From: Limnobacter parvus
GTDB taxonomy: Bacteria; Pseudomonadota; Gammaproteobacteria; Burkholderiales; Burkholderiaceae_B
NCBI RefSeq assembly: GCF_024623725.1
Contig: NZ_JANKHG010000026.1
Location: forward strand, 62,001-126,000
Length of the DNA: 64,000 bases
Reading direction: 5' to 3'
The notes beneath the pieces are model-generated. The model was not told where the DNA came from. It was given only the letters and a program-made list of their open reading frames with translations, and did no database searches. This document shows, piece by piece, positions 45,823 through 54,625 of this stretch. How positions within the stretch are numbered: the first letter of the stretch is position 1; each line of letters starts with the position of its first letter. A program made the translations under genes and the position numbers.

Positions 45823-47460
45823 ATGATTCACGAGCTGTCAGGTTCAAACACGGGTTCGAGTAGCCACTCGGCCAGCACCGGCTTGCAAAATCAGCCCCAA
45901 AGTCAACAAGCCGCTATTTTGCCAGCTGTGAAAAACGCAGTTGAAGAACTTGCAGGTGCGTTGAAGAGGACCAAGTTACCAGCCCCGTGTACCGTAATTG
46001 ACAAGTCAGATTTACTGCGACTTGTTGGGTTGAAATTTGCCGACTTTCACATTTACAACCCGCTGATGCAAAGCCTTGGCTGTAGTTTGAAAGAGGCTTG
46101 TCGTGCCCCGCTAAGCCAATTTTATGCAGCAAAAACCATTGATGAACTTCCAGAAGTTGGCGAGTTAATGCAACACATCAAGCCAATGCTTACACGCCGA
46201 GCGATGCTTCAGCGCGTCGTCAAAAACAGTTACGTGGACTTGATGCAGCATGTGGTCGATGTTTTTGTAATTCCTCGCCCCGTTAAGTTAGGTGCCAATC
46301 TTGCCAAATCAAACCAAAAACTGGCTAACTTTTGTAAGCAATTGCTGGCCATGGGCCACACTGAAATTCAGCCCCGCCACTTGGCGATGTTACGTGCTAA
46401 CACCTTTAACCCGCTCAGGTCATTTTTGATTACGGCTGAAGTTGATCCCGAAACGCAAATTGAAAATATTGCTGCCATCGTCACCGCATTTCAAAAAGCA
46501 GGCATGATAATCGGGATTGAAGACGGCGAAGTTGATTTCCATGAGCATTTGTCAATCAGTGACAGAGTCGATCCAGATTTTCAACTGGCGGTCATCAATC
46601 CTGAATATCAAAGGGATGTTACTCCCTTGGACCACACACCTGTCTCGCTTCTAGACAATGAAGTGTTCATGATGGAAGCTTGCCAGCGCAACGGCTTTTC
46701 ACTGGCGCGCGCAAGTGCACGCCTTCGAAATATGCCAGCCGTAGTGCGCTGCGCTTTGGTGGTAGAAGCTCGTGCACTTGAATTTGCCAGCGACGAATTG
46801 AAGGATCGACGTGACATTGTGGAGTTTGCGCTAGAACAGAATTGCGGTGAGGCTTTGCAATTTGCAAGTGAGCGACTGCGGGAAATGGCAGATGTCGTCG
46901 AACTGGCCGAGGAAAACAACAATGGAGAGGAAATAATTCAGTATGCCGGGCCGCGTTTGCGGGATAACTTTGATTATATGGTGGAGGGATGTCAGGACGG
47001 TGGTTTTGATTATTACGAACATGCCAGTGAGCGACTCAAGAACGATATTGAGTTTGCAACCTTGGCGATGAGTAGTGTTCCAGCTGACGTATTTCGCCGA
47101 TTGCCAGAGGTTTTCAGAAACCGTTTCGATTTCGCCTTCGCAGCAGTCACTGAGAGGGGGGAAAACCTGAGGTATGTTGGGCCAGAGTTAAAAAATAACG
47201 AAGACATCACACTTGCGGCGGTAATGGAAACGCCACACGCAATTACTCATGCAGGTTCCGAATTAATGGCTAATCAAGCCTTTTTACTAAAAGCGATTCA
47301 GCAATCACCCAATGTTTTTGGATCCTTGCCCGAAGCCCTGAAAAGCGATGTTGTTTTCGTAAGCCAAGTGCTTGAATTGAATCTTGAACCGTCTCAGCGT
47401 GCTCGTGTGGTTTACCACTTGCAAAATATGGGAAATATGGATCTAACGCAAATCTTCTAA
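45823..47460 (+). CDS. DUF4116-repeat protein of unknown function
   Basis: A 545-aa protein. Residues about 1-265 match nothing I recognise; they start Ser/Gln-rich and become helical. The C-terminal half has about seven repeats of a roughly 40-45-residue unit. Examples are ALEFASDELKDRRDIVEFAL, ALQFASERLREMADVVELA, YYEHASERLKNDIEFATLAM, LRYVGPELKNNEDITLAAV and ITHAGSELMANQAFLLKAI. The pattern LxYASxxLKxDxxxVxxAV is that of DUF4116, known from eukaryotic and giant-virus proteins as well as bacteria. No signal peptide. It follows the HDOD gene by 116 bp, but a functional link is not shown. Confidence 0.7.
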   Translation: MIHELSGSNTGSSSHSASTGLQNQPQSQQAAILPAVKNAVEELAGALKRTKLPAPCTVIDKSDLLRLVGLKFADFHIYNPLMQSLGCSLKEACRAPLSQFYAAKTIDELPEVGELMQHIKPMLTRRAMLQRVVKNSYVDLMQHVVDVFVIPRPVKLGANLAKSNQKLANFCKQLLAMGHTEIQPRHLAMLRANTFNPLRSFLITAEVDPETQIENIAAIVTAFQKAGMIIGIEDGEVDFHEHLSISDRVDPDFQLAVINPEYQRDVTPLDHTPVSLLDNEVFMMEACQRNGFSLARASARLRNMPAVVRCALVVEARALEFASDELKDRRDIVEFALEQNCGEALQFASERLREMADVVELAEENNNGEEIIQYAGPRLRDNFDYMVEGCQDGGFDYYEHASERLKNDIEFATLAMSSVPADVFRRLPEVFRNRFDFAFAAVTERGENLRYVGPELKNNEDITLAAVMETPHAITHAGSELMANQAFLLKAIQQSPNVFGSLPEALKSDVVFVSQVLELNLEPSQRARVVYHLQNMGNMDLTQIF

Positions 47461-47462
47461 GC

Positions 47463-47496
47463 AAAAAAAACCCGCACCAATGGGCAGGAGTGCGGG
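47463..47496 (-). terminator. Minus-strand intrinsic terminator of unassigned transcript
   Basis: Read on the minus strand, CCCGCAC and GTGCGGG (7 bp, 12-nt loop) are followed by eight T. No minus-strand gene ends here, because the TRAP operon already has a terminator at 47578. It may close a small RNA beginning near 47533. Confidence 0.55.
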
Positions 47497-47577
47497 CAGT
47501 GCAGTGTGGGCTGCAAATTGCAGAATGCCAGTTAGGTAAAGTATCCTCTGTCTGCTAGCCCACATTGAATGTACGAA

Positions 47578-47606
47578 AAAAAAGCACCCCTTAGGGTGCT
47601 TTTTTC
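47578..47606. terminator. Bidirectional terminator between DUF4116 gene and dctM
   Basis: AAAAAGCACCC and GGGTGCTTTTT with a short loop, flanked by A and T tracts. It ends the TRAP transporter operon on the minus strand and could act on the plus strand too. Confidence 0.88.
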
Positions 47607-47624
47607 TTGTTGTGGCTGTTGATG

Positions 47625-49499
47625 TTATCTGTACAACACACTTGGCAGCCACATGCCGATTTGTGGGAACACATATAACACAAACATCGCGAAGATCTGG
47701 ATGAACATGAAGGGGATCATGCCCATGAAAATCTGGTTCAATGTAACACCGGGTGGCGATACACCTTTCAGGTAGAAAGCTGCCATGGCCACAGGTGGCG
47801 ACAGGAACGCGGTTTGCAAGTTCAACGCAACCAGCAATCCGAAGAACAATGGATCTATGTCAAAGTAGGGCAGCAGTGGAATGAAGATTGGCATGAAAAT
47901 TACGATGATCTCTGTCCATTCCAAAGGCCAGCCCAACAGGAAAATGATGACCTGCGACAGCAAGAGGAATTCAATGGGGGTCAAGCCCAGTGACAGCACC
48001 CAGGTTTCCACAAGTTCCTGGCCACCCAACAATGCAAACGCTGCCGAGAAAATGGATGAACCCACGAACAACCAGCACACCATGGCAGTGGTTTTGGAAG
48101 TGAGGAAGGCGGATTCACGCAGCACAGGGAAGCTCAGCTGGCGATAACCGGCAGCAAGCAACAAACCACCAAATGCGCCCAATGCAGCTGCTTCCGAAGG
48201 TGTGGCCAAACCCATCACAATACTGCCCAACACAGCGGCAATCAAAAACGCCAGAGGGAAGAATGAAGTGAGCAGCATTTTGAACACTTCAAGGCGCTCA
48301 AAGCTGAGGCGTGAATAGTAATACCCCAATACAGCCACAATCGCCAGTAACCAGATCCAGAAGTTCATGGGTGCTGGAGTTGATTCAGGCTCCGCAACAG
48401 CTTCTTCTGCTACAGGTTCTTCCAAAGCAGGTGCTGGTGCAGCTTCAATGGTTTCTGCACCCGCTGGTTCTTCCAATCCAAAATCGTAATTGCTGCTGCC
48501 TGAGCTTTCATAGCTGGAGCCGAAGGATACCAAGCCAGACGTATCAAATGCTTTTTCGGGGGGCGCAGTCACTGAGGAGTACACCAAACCCAAAATAAAG
48601 GCAGCGAAGATGGCGGGGATCATCGCCACGAACAACTGGCCGGCAACTTGTCCACTGGTCAGGTTGCCTTCACGGCGCCCTTTCAAGCCATTCACCAAGG
48701 CAGACACCGCACGGCTACTGCCGTACGTACGCTTCAATGAATCAAGAACAGGGCTTAGTGGCACACGGCGTTCTTCTTCCGACAACGGGGGCGCACATTT
48801 TGGATTAATCTTGGCGCGAATGATAATGTAAGCAATGTACATTGACGTCAACATCAAGCCAGGAAACAAAGCGCCTGCGTACAATTGCACCACTGAAACA
48901 CCGGCAGTTGCGCCGTAAACGATCAACAACACGGAAGGTGGAATCAAAATACCCAAACAGCCGCCCGCAGTAATTGCGCCAGCAGCAATTTTTGTGTCGT
49001 AACCAGCTTTCAACATGCTGGGCATGGCCAGCAAGCCCATCAAGGTCACGACTGCACCCACAATGCCTGTTGCAGTCGCAAAGATTGCACAGGTGATCAA
49101 GGTTGCAACACCCAGCGCACCTGGCAAGCGTGCCATGGCCAAGTGCAGTGACTTGAACAGTTTCCCAATCAAGTTAGCGCGTTCCACCAAGTAGCCCATG
49201 AACACAAACAATGGCACCGAGATCAGCACATCATTGGTCATCACCTTGTAGGTGGATTGCACCATCAGATCAAGGGTTTTTTGTATGTCTTGATCGTAAG
49301 CGAAGAAAGTGAAAATCACACCCATGCCCATCAGGGTAAAGGCGGTTGGAAAGCCCAGCATGATGGCTACAACCACCAGTGATAGCATCAACAAACCCAA
49401 GTGACCGTTGGTCATCTCGGAAGGTGCGGGCATTGCAATGGCGACTCCGATCAGGATCATCGCCATGATGGCAATACCAAAATACAGTTCTTTTTTCAT
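47625..49499 (-). CDS. dctM: TRAP transporter large permease (DctM)
   Basis: The large membrane subunit of a tripartite ATP-independent periplasmic transporter, driven by an ion gradient. Many hydrophobic helices are visible. GFPTAFTLMGMGVIF and TAGGCLGILIPPSVLLIVYG are DctM signatures, as is PLEWTEIIVIFMPIFIPLLP in the second half. At 624 aa it is about 180 residues longer than usual. The excess is a central insertion (about residues 255-400) containing an Ala/Pro/Glu-rich acidic linker (AGAETIEAAPAPALEEPVAE) between the halves. It starts 11 bp after dctQ. Confidence 0.9.
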   Translation of the reverse strand: MKKELYFGIAIMAMILIGVAIAMPAPSEMTNGHLGLLMLSLVVVAIMLGFPTAFTLMGMGVIFTFFAYDQDIQKTLDLMVQSTYKVMTNDVLISVPLFVFMGYLVERANLIGKLFKSLHLAMARLPGALGVATLITCAIFATATGIVGAVVTLMGLLAMPSMLKAGYDTKIAAGAITAGGCLGILIPPSVLLIVYGATAGVSVVQLYAGALFPGLMLTSMYIAYIIIRAKINPKCAPPLSEEERRVPLSPVLDSLKRTYGSSRAVSALVNGLKGRREGNLTSGQVAGQLFVAMIPAIFAAFILGLVYSSVTAPPEKAFDTSGLVSFGSSYESSGSSNYDFGLEEPAGAETIEAAPAPALEEPVAEEAVAEPESTPAPMNFWIWLLAIVAVLGYYYSRLSFERLEVFKMLLTSFFPLAFLIAAVLGSIVMGLATPSEAAALGAFGGLLLAAGYRQLSFPVLRESAFLTSKTTAMVCWLFVGSSIFSAAFALLGGQELVETWVLSLGLTPIEFLLLSQVIIFLLGWPLEWTEIIVIFMPIFIPLLPYFDIDPLFFGLLVALNLQTAFLSPPVAMAAFYLKGVSPPGVTLNQIFMGMIPFMFIQIFAMFVLYVFPQIGMWLPSVLYR

Positions 49500-49510
49500 G
49501 ATGAATCCTG

Positions 49511-50080
49511 TTAATTCTTGCCAAGCGAAGCTTTCAGCTTCTCTACGTCCACTTCTTCCACGTCGTCTTCACGCTTGGGCCATACACCGTCTTTGATGCA
49601 CATCACGCAGCGAATAACTTCCACAATGCCTTGAAGCAGCAGAAAGAAACCAGCCAGTGGAATGAAGGCTTTGAACGGGTAAATGGGCGGGCCATCTGCA
49701 GTGATGGACGACATTTCCTTGATGGCCCAGGCTTCGTCTGCGAATGTGTAACCTGCGTAGGTCAATGCGATGATGCCGGGGAAGAAGAAAACAAAGTACA
49801 AAATCAAATCAAGAATGGCCTGTGTTCTGGGCTCTAAAAAGCCGTACAGAATGTCGCCACGCACATGGCCATTGGTGGCCAATGTGTAAGCACCTGCCAT
49901 CATGAACAGGATGCCGTAAAGAATGTAGGATGCGTCGAAAACCCATGGGTTTGGGCTGTTTAGCACGTACCGTGTAAACACTTCGTACACGATAACTCCG
50001 GTCAACAACACGATGGTCCAAGCAAACAGGTGACCAATCTTGGTTGAAATTTTGTCGACCAAATGAAGAAAAGCTAACAT
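49511..50080 (-). CDS. dctQ: TRAP transporter small permease (DctQ)
   Basis: A 189-aa four-helix membrane protein that partners DctM. The first helix is IGHLFAWTIVLLTGVIVYEV followed by FTRYVLNSPNPWVFD, the usual DctQ signature; GHVRGDILY is the second conserved stretch. The C-terminus is charged (KREDDVEEVDVEKLKASLG). It lies 75 bp downstream of the binding-protein gene, with a terminator hairpin in the gap. Confidence 0.9.
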   Translation of the reverse strand: MLAFLHLVDKISTKIGHLFAWTIVLLTGVIVYEVFTRYVLNSPNPWVFDASYILYGILFMMAGAYTLATNGHVRGDILYGFLEPRTQAILDLILYFVFFFPGIIALTYAGYTFADEAWAIKEMSSITADGPPIYPFKAFIPLAGFFLLLQGIVEVIRCVMCIKDGVWPKREDDVEEVDVEKLKASLGKN

Positions 50081-50106
50081 GGGGTGAACCTCTGGTTCGG
50101 TTAAAA

Positions 50107-50142
50107 AAAAGCCAACACCCGTTGTGCAGGTGCTGGCTTTTT
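50107..50142 (-). terminator. Attenuating terminator between dctP and dctQ
   Basis: On the minus strand AAAGCCAGCACC pairs with GGTGTTGGCTTT (one wobble) and is followed by a run of T. It is inside the TRAP operon, just after the binding-protein gene, so it probably makes the binding protein more abundant than the permease. Confidence 0.82.
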
Positions 50143-50155
50143 GTCTTGGGGTTAA

Positions 50156-51274
50156 TTACTTCTTTTGTGCGTAGAATGCCTGTGCCATCTTGAAGTCGAC
50201 TGAAGTGTCGGCTTGCCACTTGGCAGCACGTGCGGCAAATGCACGCTGTGATTCAAACACTTTCTTGAACATGGGGTTGGCCGCCGATTTTTCTTTGGTG
50301 ACTTCATCCCATGCTTTCAACTGCGCCTTCAAAATGCTGTCAGGTGTCTTGAAGAATTTGACACCGTCTTTGCTCTGCATTTCAGCGTAGTCTTTGGAGT
50401 AACGATCAACTGCTTTCCAGCTCATGTCGGCAGACGAAGCTTCGGCCGCGTTTGCAATAATCGCCTTGATTTCAGCTGGCAGCTTGTTGTACTTGGTCTT
50501 GTTGAACATGATTTCAAACTGTTCTGAAGACTGGTGGAAGCTTTGCAACATGCACACTTTGGATACATCGGGGAAGCCAAGCAAACGATCAGAAGATGCG
50601 TTGTTGAATTCAGCAGCGTCCAGCAGGCCACGGTCCATCGCTGGAACGATTTCACCACCTGGCAACGCGTTAACCGCAACACCCATTTTCGTGAACATGT
50701 CTACAGACAATCCAACGGTACGGAACTTCAACCCTTTCAGGTCCTCTGCCTTGGTGACAGGCTTCTTGAACCAGCCCAGTGGCTGTGTTGGCATTGGGCC
50801 GCTCATGAACGAAACCACGTCCATTTTTAGATCACCGTAGATTTCATCCAGCAATTCCTTGCCGCCACCGTATTTGTGCCATGCCAGCAACATGTTGGCG
50901 TCCATGCCGAAAGAGGGGCCTGAACCCCACAATGCCACGGCTGCATTTTTGCCGTACCAGTAAGCGATCACACCGTGACCACCGTCAAGTGTGCCCTTGC
51001 TTACTGCGTCCAGCAGGTCAAATGCCTTAACCACGGAGCCAGCTGGCAGCACTTCAATTTTCAGGCGGCCACCAGTCATGCTGTTCACTTTGTCTGCGAA
51101 GTCAACGGCGTATTCGTGGAAGATGTCTTTTTGTGGCCATGTGCTCTGGAAGCGCATGCTCACGGTCTGCGCTGTAGAGATCATGGGGAACGCCATGGCG
51201 CCAGCACCTACTGCAGCCACTGATGTGCCCTTGATAAAATCACGGCGCTTTTGGTTGTTCACTGAGTCAGTCAT
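50156..51274 (-). CDS. dctP: TRAP transporter substrate-binding protein (DctP), Tat-exported
   Basis: A 372-aa periplasmic binding protein. The N-terminus has a twin-arginine signal (KRRDFIKGTSVAAVGAGAMA) with cleavage near TAQ. Mature features include MRFQSTWPQKDIFHEYAVDF, WGSGPSFGMDANMLLAWHKY, GLKFRTVGLSVDMF and DAAEFNNASSDRLLGFP. The last is similar to the alpha-keto-acid-binding TakP branch, so a carboxylate or 2-oxo acid is a reasonable guess; no ligand is certain. It is the first gene of the TRAP operon. Confidence 0.88.
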   Translation of the reverse strand: MTDSVNNQKRRDFIKGTSVAAVGAGAMAFPMISTAQTVSMRFQSTWPQKDIFHEYAVDFADKVNSMTGGRLKIEVLPAGSVVKAFDLLDAVSKGTLDGGHGVIAYWYGKNAAVALWGSGPSFGMDANMLLAWHKYGGGKELLDEIYGDLKMDVVSFMSGPMPTQPLGWFKKPVTKAEDLKGLKFRTVGLSVDMFTKMGVAVNALPGGEIVPAMDRGLLDAAEFNNASSDRLLGFPDVSKVCMLQSFHQSSEQFEIMFNKTKYNKLPAEIKAIIANAAEASSADMSWKAVDRYSKDYAEMQSKDGVKFFKTPDSILKAQLKAWDEVTKEKSAANPMFKKVFESQRAFAARAAKWQADTSVDFKMAQAFYAQKK

Positions 51275-51406
51275 TTTGCCTCCTTAAATTGATGTAGCTT
51301 TCGACTGTTGTTATTCGTTTTACTTTTCGAACCTGCATTGTGATGGGGTACCAAGGCTAACTAAATAGGAGCAAACCCTTATGACTCGGTACTATCCCTA
51401 GGCTCG

Positions 51407-51443
51407 AAAAAAAACCGCCAGATGTTGGTCTGGCGGCTTTTCA
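51407..51443 (-). terminator. Terminator of the nrt operon
   Basis: CCGCCAGA and TCTGGCGG (8 bp, 6-nt loop) with a long A-tract on the plus strand, so a run of eight T on the minus strand. It lies 18 bp past the nrtD stop. Confidence 0.88.
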
Positions 51444-51460
51444 GGGGTGGGGAAGGTAGG

Positions 51461-52312
51461 TCAGGCGTTTGCGCTAACCTTGCTTGCCAATTTGGCTTTG
51501 ACTTGGCGGTGTTTGTCGATGGCTTCCACCTTGCGTTGTTTCTCATGCAGAAAGCTGAGCACTTCGTGGCGGTAATGGTTGTAGGTGGGGTTATCGGCCA
51601 AAGCGAGCCGATCGCGAGGCCGGGGCAGGTCGATCTCAAGAATTTGCCCGATGGTTGCGGAAGGGCCATTGGTCATCATCACGATTCGGTCTGAAAGCAG
51701 CACCGCTTCGTCCACATCGTGAGTAATCATCACTACCGTGTTCTTTAACTCGCCCTGAATTCGCATTACCTCGTCCTGAAGGTGCGCGCGGGTGAGCGCA
51801 TCCAAGGCGCCAAAGGGCTCGTCGAGTAGCAGCACTTTCGGTTCCATGGCTAGCGCACGGGCAATACCCACGCGCTGTTTCATGCCACCGGAAATTTCAG
51901 AGGGAAGGCGATCAAGCGCGTGGCTCATATTGACCATGTCGAGATTGTACAAAATCCATTCACGTTGTTCAGCCTTGCTTTTTTTGCCACGGAAAATCTT
52001 TTCTACTGCCAACTCAACGTTTTGGTAAACAGTAAGCCAGGGCAGCAGGGAATGATTTTGAAACACCAATGCGCGGTCCGGCCCCGGTGCATTGACCTCT
52101 TTGTTGTCCACAATCACCACGCCTTCGCTGGCGGTTAGAAGGCCGGCAATAATATTTAACACCGTGGACTTGCCGCAACCCGAGTGCCCAATCAACGAAA
52201 TGTATTCACCCCTGTTCACTTCCAGGTTGATGTCTTTGAGCACCGGGTTGACTGTGCCATTGCGCTCGAAACGCATTTGGACCTGAGAAATACTTAAAAA
52301 ACGATCGCTCAT
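51461..52312 (-). CDS. nrtD: Nitrate/nitrite ABC transporter ATP-binding protein (NrtD-like)
   Basis: A 283-aa ABC ATPase of the nitrate/taurine/bicarbonate group. Walker A is IGHSGCGKSTVLNI, Q-loop ALVFQNHSLLPWL, signature EISGGMKQRVGIARAL, Walker B KVLLLDEPFGALD, switch MITHDVDEAV. The SLLPWLTVYQNVELAV segment is typical of NrtC/NrtD proteins. It is the third gene of nrtA-nrtB-nrtD; there is no NrtC fusion protein. It is 47 bp downstream of nrtB and followed by a terminator. Confidence 0.9.
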   Translation of the reverse strand: MSDRFLSISQVQMRFERNGTVNPVLKDINLEVNRGEYISLIGHSGCGKSTVLNIIAGLLTASEGVVIVDNKEVNAPGPDRALVFQNHSLLPWLTVYQNVELAVEKIFRGKKSKAEQREWILYNLDMVNMSHALDRLPSEISGGMKQRVGIARALAMEPKVLLLDEPFGALDALTRAHLQDEVMRIQGELKNTVVMITHDVDEAVLLSDRIVMMTNGPSATIGQILEIDLPRPRDRLALADNPTYNHYRHEVLSFLHEKQRKVEAIDKHRQVKAKLASKVSANA

Positions 52313-52359
52313 TTTTTGCTCCTTAATTTATCGAATCTGGACACTGCTCGCGCAGTCAT

Positions 52360-53226
52360 TCAAGCTGCTGAAGTTCCGCGGGTTATCTTGTTGCCTACCC
52401 AGGCCACGCATCGGTCAAGAATGAAACCGACGATGCCCACGTAGACCAGTGCCAAAACAATGTCGCTGATCAGAGAACTGTTCCATGCATCCCAGATAAA
52501 GAAACCAATGCCCACACCACCGATCAACATTTCGGCGGCAACAATCGCCAGCCAACTCAAGCCAACACCGATTCGCAGGCCCGAGAAAATGTAGGGCGCT
52601 GCGGCTGGCAGCATGATTTTCCAAAAGTACTCCACGCCGTTGTGCTGAATAACTCGGGACACATTGCGGTAGTCTTCAGGAATGTTTCGAATGCCGACAG
52701 AAGTATTGATGATGATGGGCCAAATGGCTGTGATGAAAATCACGAAGATCGCGGACGGGTTGCCGTCTTGAAAACCCGCGAGCGACAGGGGCAGCCATGC
52801 CAGTGGTGGTACCGTACGTAGCACCTGAAAAAGGGGATCCAAACCCCGCAAGGCCCATGTGGATTGCCCCACCAACACACCCAGGGCAACACCCACCACC
52901 ACAGCCAAGCTATACCCCATCGCCACGCGTTGAAGACTCGCCATGATTTGCCAACCCATGCCGACATCAGACCCACCGTTGTCGTAAAACGGGTTGATAA
53001 TCAGCTCCCAAGTGTCGGTGATCACTTTGCTGGGGGCAGGCAGGCGAGCGCCTTCTGCGCTGCACAAAATTTCCCAGATCAGCAGCAAAACACTCATGAT
53101 TACGATAGGCGGAACAAGCTTGGCCAGGCTCTCTTTCGCTCGCTTGTAGGCGGCTGTTTCGATAAATGGTTTGCCTTTTACCTTGGGGGTGGTTTGCAAA
53201 CGCTCTAGTGTGTCAGTGTTCATCAT
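52360..53226 (-). CDS. nrtB: Nitrate ABC transporter permease (NrtB-like)
   Basis: A 288-aa inner-membrane permease of the BPD_transp_1 family with about six helices. RTVPPLAWLPLSLAGFQDGNPSAIF is the coupling-loop region conserved in NrtB, with FITAIWPIIINTSVGI after it. It overlaps nrtA by 4 bp and begins with a short cytoplasmic N-terminal extension. Confidence 0.91.
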   Translation of the reverse strand: MMNTDTLERLQTTPKVKGKPFIETAAYKRAKESLAKLVPPIVIMSVLLLIWEILCSAEGARLPAPSKVITDTWELIINPFYDNGGSDVGMGWQIMASLQRVAMGYSLAVVVGVALGVLVGQSTWALRGLDPLFQVLRTVPPLAWLPLSLAGFQDGNPSAIFVIFITAIWPIIINTSVGIRNIPEDYRNVSRVIQHNGVEYFWKIMLPAAAPYIFSGLRIGVGLSWLAIVAAEMLIGGVGIGFFIWDAWNSSLISDIVLALVYVGIVGFILDRCVAWVGNKITRGTSAA

Positions 53227-54542
53227 GATTTCATCGCCTTAATGGTCAGGCTGTCGAGGTAGGCTTTGGGGTTCTTCGGATCAAATACTTTTCCATCAAA
53301 AAACTTTTCGATGCCGCGCGATGTGCTGGCCGGAATGTCTTTGGCAGCCACGCCAAGCTCCTTGGCTGCGGCTCTCCAGATGTCTTCCCGATTTACTTTC
53401 TTGATCAGCGCGTTGGTGTCCAGTTTACTGGGCAGGTAGCCCCATCGCTGATTTTCTGTGATGAACCACAAGTCATGGCTTTGGAATGGGTAAGAAGCCT
53501 GATTATTCCAGTACTTCATCAAGTGTTTGCTGTTGTCTTCCATGCGGCCAGTACCATAATCGAATTGACCTTTCATGCGCTCGATGATGTCGCCCACTGG
53601 CGCGTTGATCCAACGGCGCTGTGAACAGATTTTTGCCACTTCATCTTTGTTGGCGGGGTCGTCGCAGAACATCTGCGCTTCCATTACAGCCTTCAAGATT
53701 GCTTTGGTTGCATTCGGGTTCGCTTTCACATAATCGGCTCGCAGGCCCAATGCTTTTTCCGGATGGTTGTTCCACAATTCGCCCGTAGTTACTGCGGTGT
53801 AACCAATTTTTTGATGGATCAACTGTAGATTCCAGGGTTCGCCCACACAGAACGCGTCCATGCTGCCCACTTTCATGTTGGCTACCATTTGGGGAGGAGG
53901 AACCACAATCGTGGACACGTTGCTGTTCGGGTCGATGCCGCCTGCGGCCATCCAGTAACGAATCCACAAATCGTGCGTGCCGCCAGGGAAGGTCATGGCC
54001 GCACTGACTGGCTTGCCAGCGCCTTTTTTTGCCGCCAAAGCTGCTTTGAATTCCGTGGCGTTGGTACCCACCTTCAAGTCTTTGTACTCATTGCTGACTG
54101 AAATGCCCTGACCGTCCAGATTCAATCGACACAGAATGACCATGGGTACTGGAATGTTATTGGTGGTTATGGCGCCGGTGGTCAGTAAATAGGGCATGGG
54201 GGTCAGAATGTGAGCACCATCAATGCCGTTGCCAGCAGAGCCAAGCACCAGGTTGTCGCGGGTTGTACCCCATGACGATTGTTTTAGCACTTCCACATCG
54301 GTCATGCCGTGTTTCTTGAAAAACCCTTTTTCGTCAGCAACAAACAGGGGAGCCGCATCAGAAAGTGCGATGAAGCCAAGTTTTGCTTTGGTAGTTTCAA
54401 GCTTTGTCGATTGCGCCATCACGATGGAGGGTGCGCCAAAGCCCGCCAGCATGGTGGAACCCCAAACCGCCGCAGATTGTTTAATGAAGGTACGGCGTGT
54501 TTCAGACAATTCAGGTTTGTTGTCAGTGGGTTTGTTGCTCAT
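53223..54542 (-). CDS. nrtA: Nitrate ABC transporter substrate-binding protein (NrtA-like), Tat signal
   Basis: A 439-aa periplasmic or anchored nitrate-binding protein. The N-terminus carries TRRTFIKQSAAVWGSTMLAG, a twin-arginine signal; there is no lipobox Cys. Family features include KLGFIALSDAAPLFVADEKGF, GAHILTPMPYLLTTG, AMTFPGGTHDLWIRYW and FCVGEPWNLQLI, as in NrtA/CmpA. The TFPGGTHDLW segment is the nitrate/bicarbonate pocket region. It is the first gene of the operon, with a GAGGA ribosome site. Upstream are a terminator-containing leader and a sigma-54-type promoter, which imply nitrogen control. No nitrate reductase or nas regulator gene is in this window. Confidence 0.9.
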   Translation of the reverse strand: MSNKPTDNKPELSETRRTFIKQSAAVWGSTMLAGFGAPSIVMAQSTKLETTKAKLGFIALSDAAPLFVADEKGFFKKHGMTDVEVLKQSSWGTTRDNLVLGSAGNGIDGAHILTPMPYLLTTGAITTNNIPVPMVILCRLNLDGQGISVSNEYKDLKVGTNATEFKAALAAKKGAGKPVSAAMTFPGGTHDLWIRYWMAAGGIDPNSNVSTIVVPPPQMVANMKVGSMDAFCVGEPWNLQLIHQKIGYTAVTTGELWNNHPEKALGLRADYVKANPNATKAILKAVMEAQMFCDDPANKDEVAKICSQRRWINAPVGDIIERMKGQFDYGTGRMEDNSKHLMKYWNNQASYPFQSHDLWFITENQRWGYLPSKLDTNALIKKVNREDIWRAAAKELGVAAKDIPASTSRGIEKFFDGKVFDPKNPKAYLDSLTIKAMKS

Positions 54543-54572
54543 GTTCGTGAATCCTCAAAAATTCAAGCCAAG

Positions 54573-54625
54573 AAAAAACGGCGCACATCACCAAACTTGC
54601 CAAGCAGATTTGGGATGGACGCCGT
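54573..54625 (-). terminator. Attenuator (terminator hairpin) in the nrtA leader
   Basis: On the minus strand, ACGGCG (54625-54620) pairs with CGCCGT (54583-54578), and CATC plus CCAAA pairs with TTTGG, a bulged T, and GATG. Six T follow (54578-54573). This intrinsic terminator ends about 30 nt before the nrtA ATG, so transcription of the operon needs read-through. Confidence 0.7.
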
